Assembly: GCA_964458415.1 (NCBI GenBank)
Contig: CAYWIT010000034.1
Span: 1-5,986, forward strand
DNA from: CAYWIT01 sp964458415
Lineage (GTDB): Bacteria > Pseudomonadota > Alphaproteobacteria > Micavibrionales > UBA2020
DNA length: 5,986 nucleotides
Direction of reading: 5' to 3'
Positions 4,918 to 5,986 of the stretch are shown in pieces (positions within the stretch are counted from its first letter, which is position 1; each line of letters opens with the position of its first letter). Below the pieces are notes generated by a model. The model did no database searches and had not been told where the DNA came from. It saw only the letters and a program-made list of their open reading frames with translations. The position numbers and the translations under genes were made by a program.

Positions 4918-5259
4918 TCACGATCTATATACAGTACGACTGTCGCAAGCCGCATTACAGTATCTCCACAATAACCTTTCCGGTTCTCCACGCAGAAGAG
5001 TTGAGCGTTTCTTGGTGATGGTGGAGCCGACCTTGTGGGGCTTGAGGTCAGACCCGATAATATTTTCCGTGATGGCAGATTTCAGAATTATGAGCTTGAT
5101 AAAATCTCCGTCTGTCGCGGTGATTTGTGCGACGATCTTTTGCTTTCCCCATGGACGGGATTTTTTGCGGCGGCGGTTATGACTGGGCGGCCATATGGCT
5201 TCTGTCCATTCCACAACGTCGGATTCAACGAAGCTCTCGCCTGATTTTTCCCATGTCAT
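4918..5259 (-). CDS. Hypothetical protein, 3' end altered by the IS110 insertion
   Basis: I cannot name this family. The present frame encodes 113 residues, but only the first 98-99, up to R-L-L-W, lie outside the IS; the last 14-15 (Y-C-N-A-A-C-D-S-R-T-V-Y-R-S) are read from the element. The start is well set: GGAGG lies seven bases before the ATG, and the upstream gene stops one base before it, so the two are translated together. The protein is small and soluble. It has an acidic, Trp-containing N-terminus (SFVESDVVEWTEAIWPP), a basic patch NRRRKKSRPWGKQK (28-41), a beta-prone middle (KIVAQITATDGDFIKLIILK) and a basic segment near the end, suggesting a small beta-rich, perhaps nucleic-acid-binding protein. 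Loss of the tail may or may not inactivate it. Confidence 0.65.
   Translation of the reverse strand: MTWEKSGESFVESDVVEWTEAIWPPSHNRRRKKSRPWGKQKIVAQITATDGDFIKLIILKSAITENIIGSDLKPHKVGSTITKKRSTLLRGEPERLLWRYCNAACDSRTVYRS
4961..4973 (+). repeat. Right copies of the IS junction repeats
   Basis: This 13-base stretch contains both candidate direct repeats overlapping one another: TATCTCCACA (4961-4970) and CCACAATA (4966-4973). It marks the upstream end of the element and the point where the 113-codon gene loses its native sequence (around codon 98-99). Confidence 0.55.
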
Positions 5260-5260
5260 G

Positions 5261-5923
5261 CTATTGCCTCCGTTGTGCGTTAAATTTTATGGATGCTTTG
5301 TTGATATTGATTTGCTCCGGCTTGATATTGCGAAGTCCGCTATCATCCGGACGCAACCCAGCCCGCCGCAGGACTTCCTTCACCTCAAGGACGCTGCTGC
5401 GGAGATTGACCGTCGCCATCGCCGGGTCAATAGGCGGACGGCGATAAGTTTTTATGATGCTGGACAGTAATGCTCTATTGCTTTGTTGACGCAATGTCGC
5501 GGTGAAAGCTTTTTCATCCAGCCGTTTTTCCAGTGGCGGCGACATGACAGTAATTGGCCAACGCGGAACGCCGTTGAGGGCATAGCTCATGTTCATGACG
5601 ATGGAGTAGAATTGCCTATTGGCCTCAATTTTGCGTTTTTCTTCCTTTTGCTTGACCTGCAATTCAGCGTAACGTCGGATATATTCGTTAAGCTGGGCTT
5701 GTTTCTCGACAACTTTCTTTTCCCGCGCTTTTTCTTGGTATTCTTTTTCCTCGACGGTCTTGATATGGAGGGTTTCAAGGGTGCGCTCGATCATCCTGCG
5801 GATGACAACGCGCATATCATCGGAGATAAGATTGCTTTCAAGCGCGGATTGCAGCATGGTAACACTGCCGGAGAGTAAGGCGATTTTAGTTTCAACCTCG
5901 GCCATTTGTTGAACAATCGGCAC
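5261..5923 (-). CDS. Hypothetical coiled-coil protein, 220 aa, 5' end uncertain
   Basis: I do not recognise this protein. Residues about 48-103 form a long, highly charged Glu/Lys/Arg helix typical of a coiled coil, framed by a helical N-terminus and a C-terminal domain (105-220) with R-W-P, R-R-P-P and repeated basic positions. There is no signal peptide or membrane segment. The GTG at 5921-5923 has no good ribosome binding site; an ATG at 5903-5905 is no better. The frame is open for 12 more codons (T-P-L-F-L-G-G-I-T-L-E-T) up to a TGA at 5960-5962 and these look protein-like, so the gene may have lost its true 5' end. It overlaps the ribosome binding site of the next gene and forms an operon with it. 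Coding status is firm; function is unknown. Confidence 0.7.
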   Translation of the reverse strand: MPIVQQMAEVETKIALLSGSVTMLQSALESNLISDDMRVVIRRMIERTLETLHIKTVEEKEYQEKAREKKVVEKQAQLNEYIRRYAELQVKQKEEKRKIEANRQFYSIVMNMSYALNGVPRWPITVMSPPLEKRLDEKAFTATLRQQSNRALLSSIIKTYRRPPIDPAMATVNLRSSVLEVKEVLRRAGLRPDDSGLRNIKPEQININKASIKFNAQRRQ

Positions 5924-5986
5924 AGTTTCAAGTGTAATACCCCCTAAGAATAGAGGTGTTCAGAAGTAGAATTTTCCATTAACTTG

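Larger units (their letters stand above)
3624..4973 (-). mobile_element. IS110-family insertion sequence (boundaries uncertain)
   Basis: An intact DEDD transposase is flanked by short non-coding ends. Two boundary models fit. Model A uses the 10-bp direct repeat TATCTCCACA (3660-3669 and 4961-4970) and gives a 1301-bp element with about 149 bp downstream and 117 bp upstream of the gene. Model B uses the 8-bp repeat CCACAATA (3624-3631 and 4966-4973) and gives 1342 bp. Model B also keeps a long imperfect inverted repeat (3644-3659 with 3711-3730) inside the element and restores a longer host reading frame; model A has the longer repeat. There are no long terminal inverted repeats, as expected for this family. 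Known IS110 elements move as circles, exchanging strands at a short core guided by an RNA encoded in one non-coding end. Confidence 0.85.

Noticed and set aside
5483..5878. 131-codon plus-strand frame opposite the coiled-coil gene
   Set aside because: Phe-rich composition is the mirror of the Glu/Lys-rich coiled coil on the other strand; no independent coding evidence.
1..5986. CRISPR array, tRNA, rRNA, replication origin
   Set aside because: No regularly spaced repeats, cloverleaf-like segments, rRNA-like sequence or iteron clusters were seen.

Overview
The window looks like an accessory, plasmid-like or genomic-island region of a Gram-negative bacterium, most likely an alphaproteobacterium. 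I infer this from the gene mix (ArdA antirestriction protein, an AbiE pair with a DUF6088-type antitoxin, an IS110-family transposase, small conjugative-plasmid-style hypotheticals), the moderate GC content and the GGAG-type ribosome binding sites. No rRNA, tRNA, CRISPR array or replication gene is visible, so the taxonomic call is tentative.

Left part (1-740): a visibly AT-rich 163-codon gene of unknown function on the plus strand, then a GC-richer 200-bp stretch without a convincing gene, ending in a perfect 18-bp-stem terminator hairpin (693-733). A 65-residue unknown gene on the minus strand ends just before that hairpin. A 540-bp gene-free stretch with two strong palindromes lies between this small gene and ardA.

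Middle (1483-3405): ardA (plus strand, DNA-mimic inhibitor of type I restriction) converges on an abiEi/abiEii operon (minus strand, type IV toxin-antitoxin/phage abortive infection) with only 18 bp between the stop codons. A near-consensus promoter with two direct repeats lies upstream of abiEi. The segment thus carries both a tool for escaping host restriction and a tool for excluding phages.

Right part (about 3624-5986): an apparently intact IS110-family element (minus strand, 344-residue DEDD transposase) sits at the 3' end of a two-gene operon of unrecognised function (220 and about 99-113 residues, 1 bp apart). The element's non-coding ends hold several hairpins, short repeats matching the junction, and a long imperfect inverted repeat. 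This is what a bridge-RNA locus of an IS110/IS1111 element could look like, and it is the most interesting part of the window. Two boundary models (1301 bp with a 10-bp repeat, or 1342 bp with an 8-bp repeat) are both described. The 5' end of the operon may be truncated near the right window edge.
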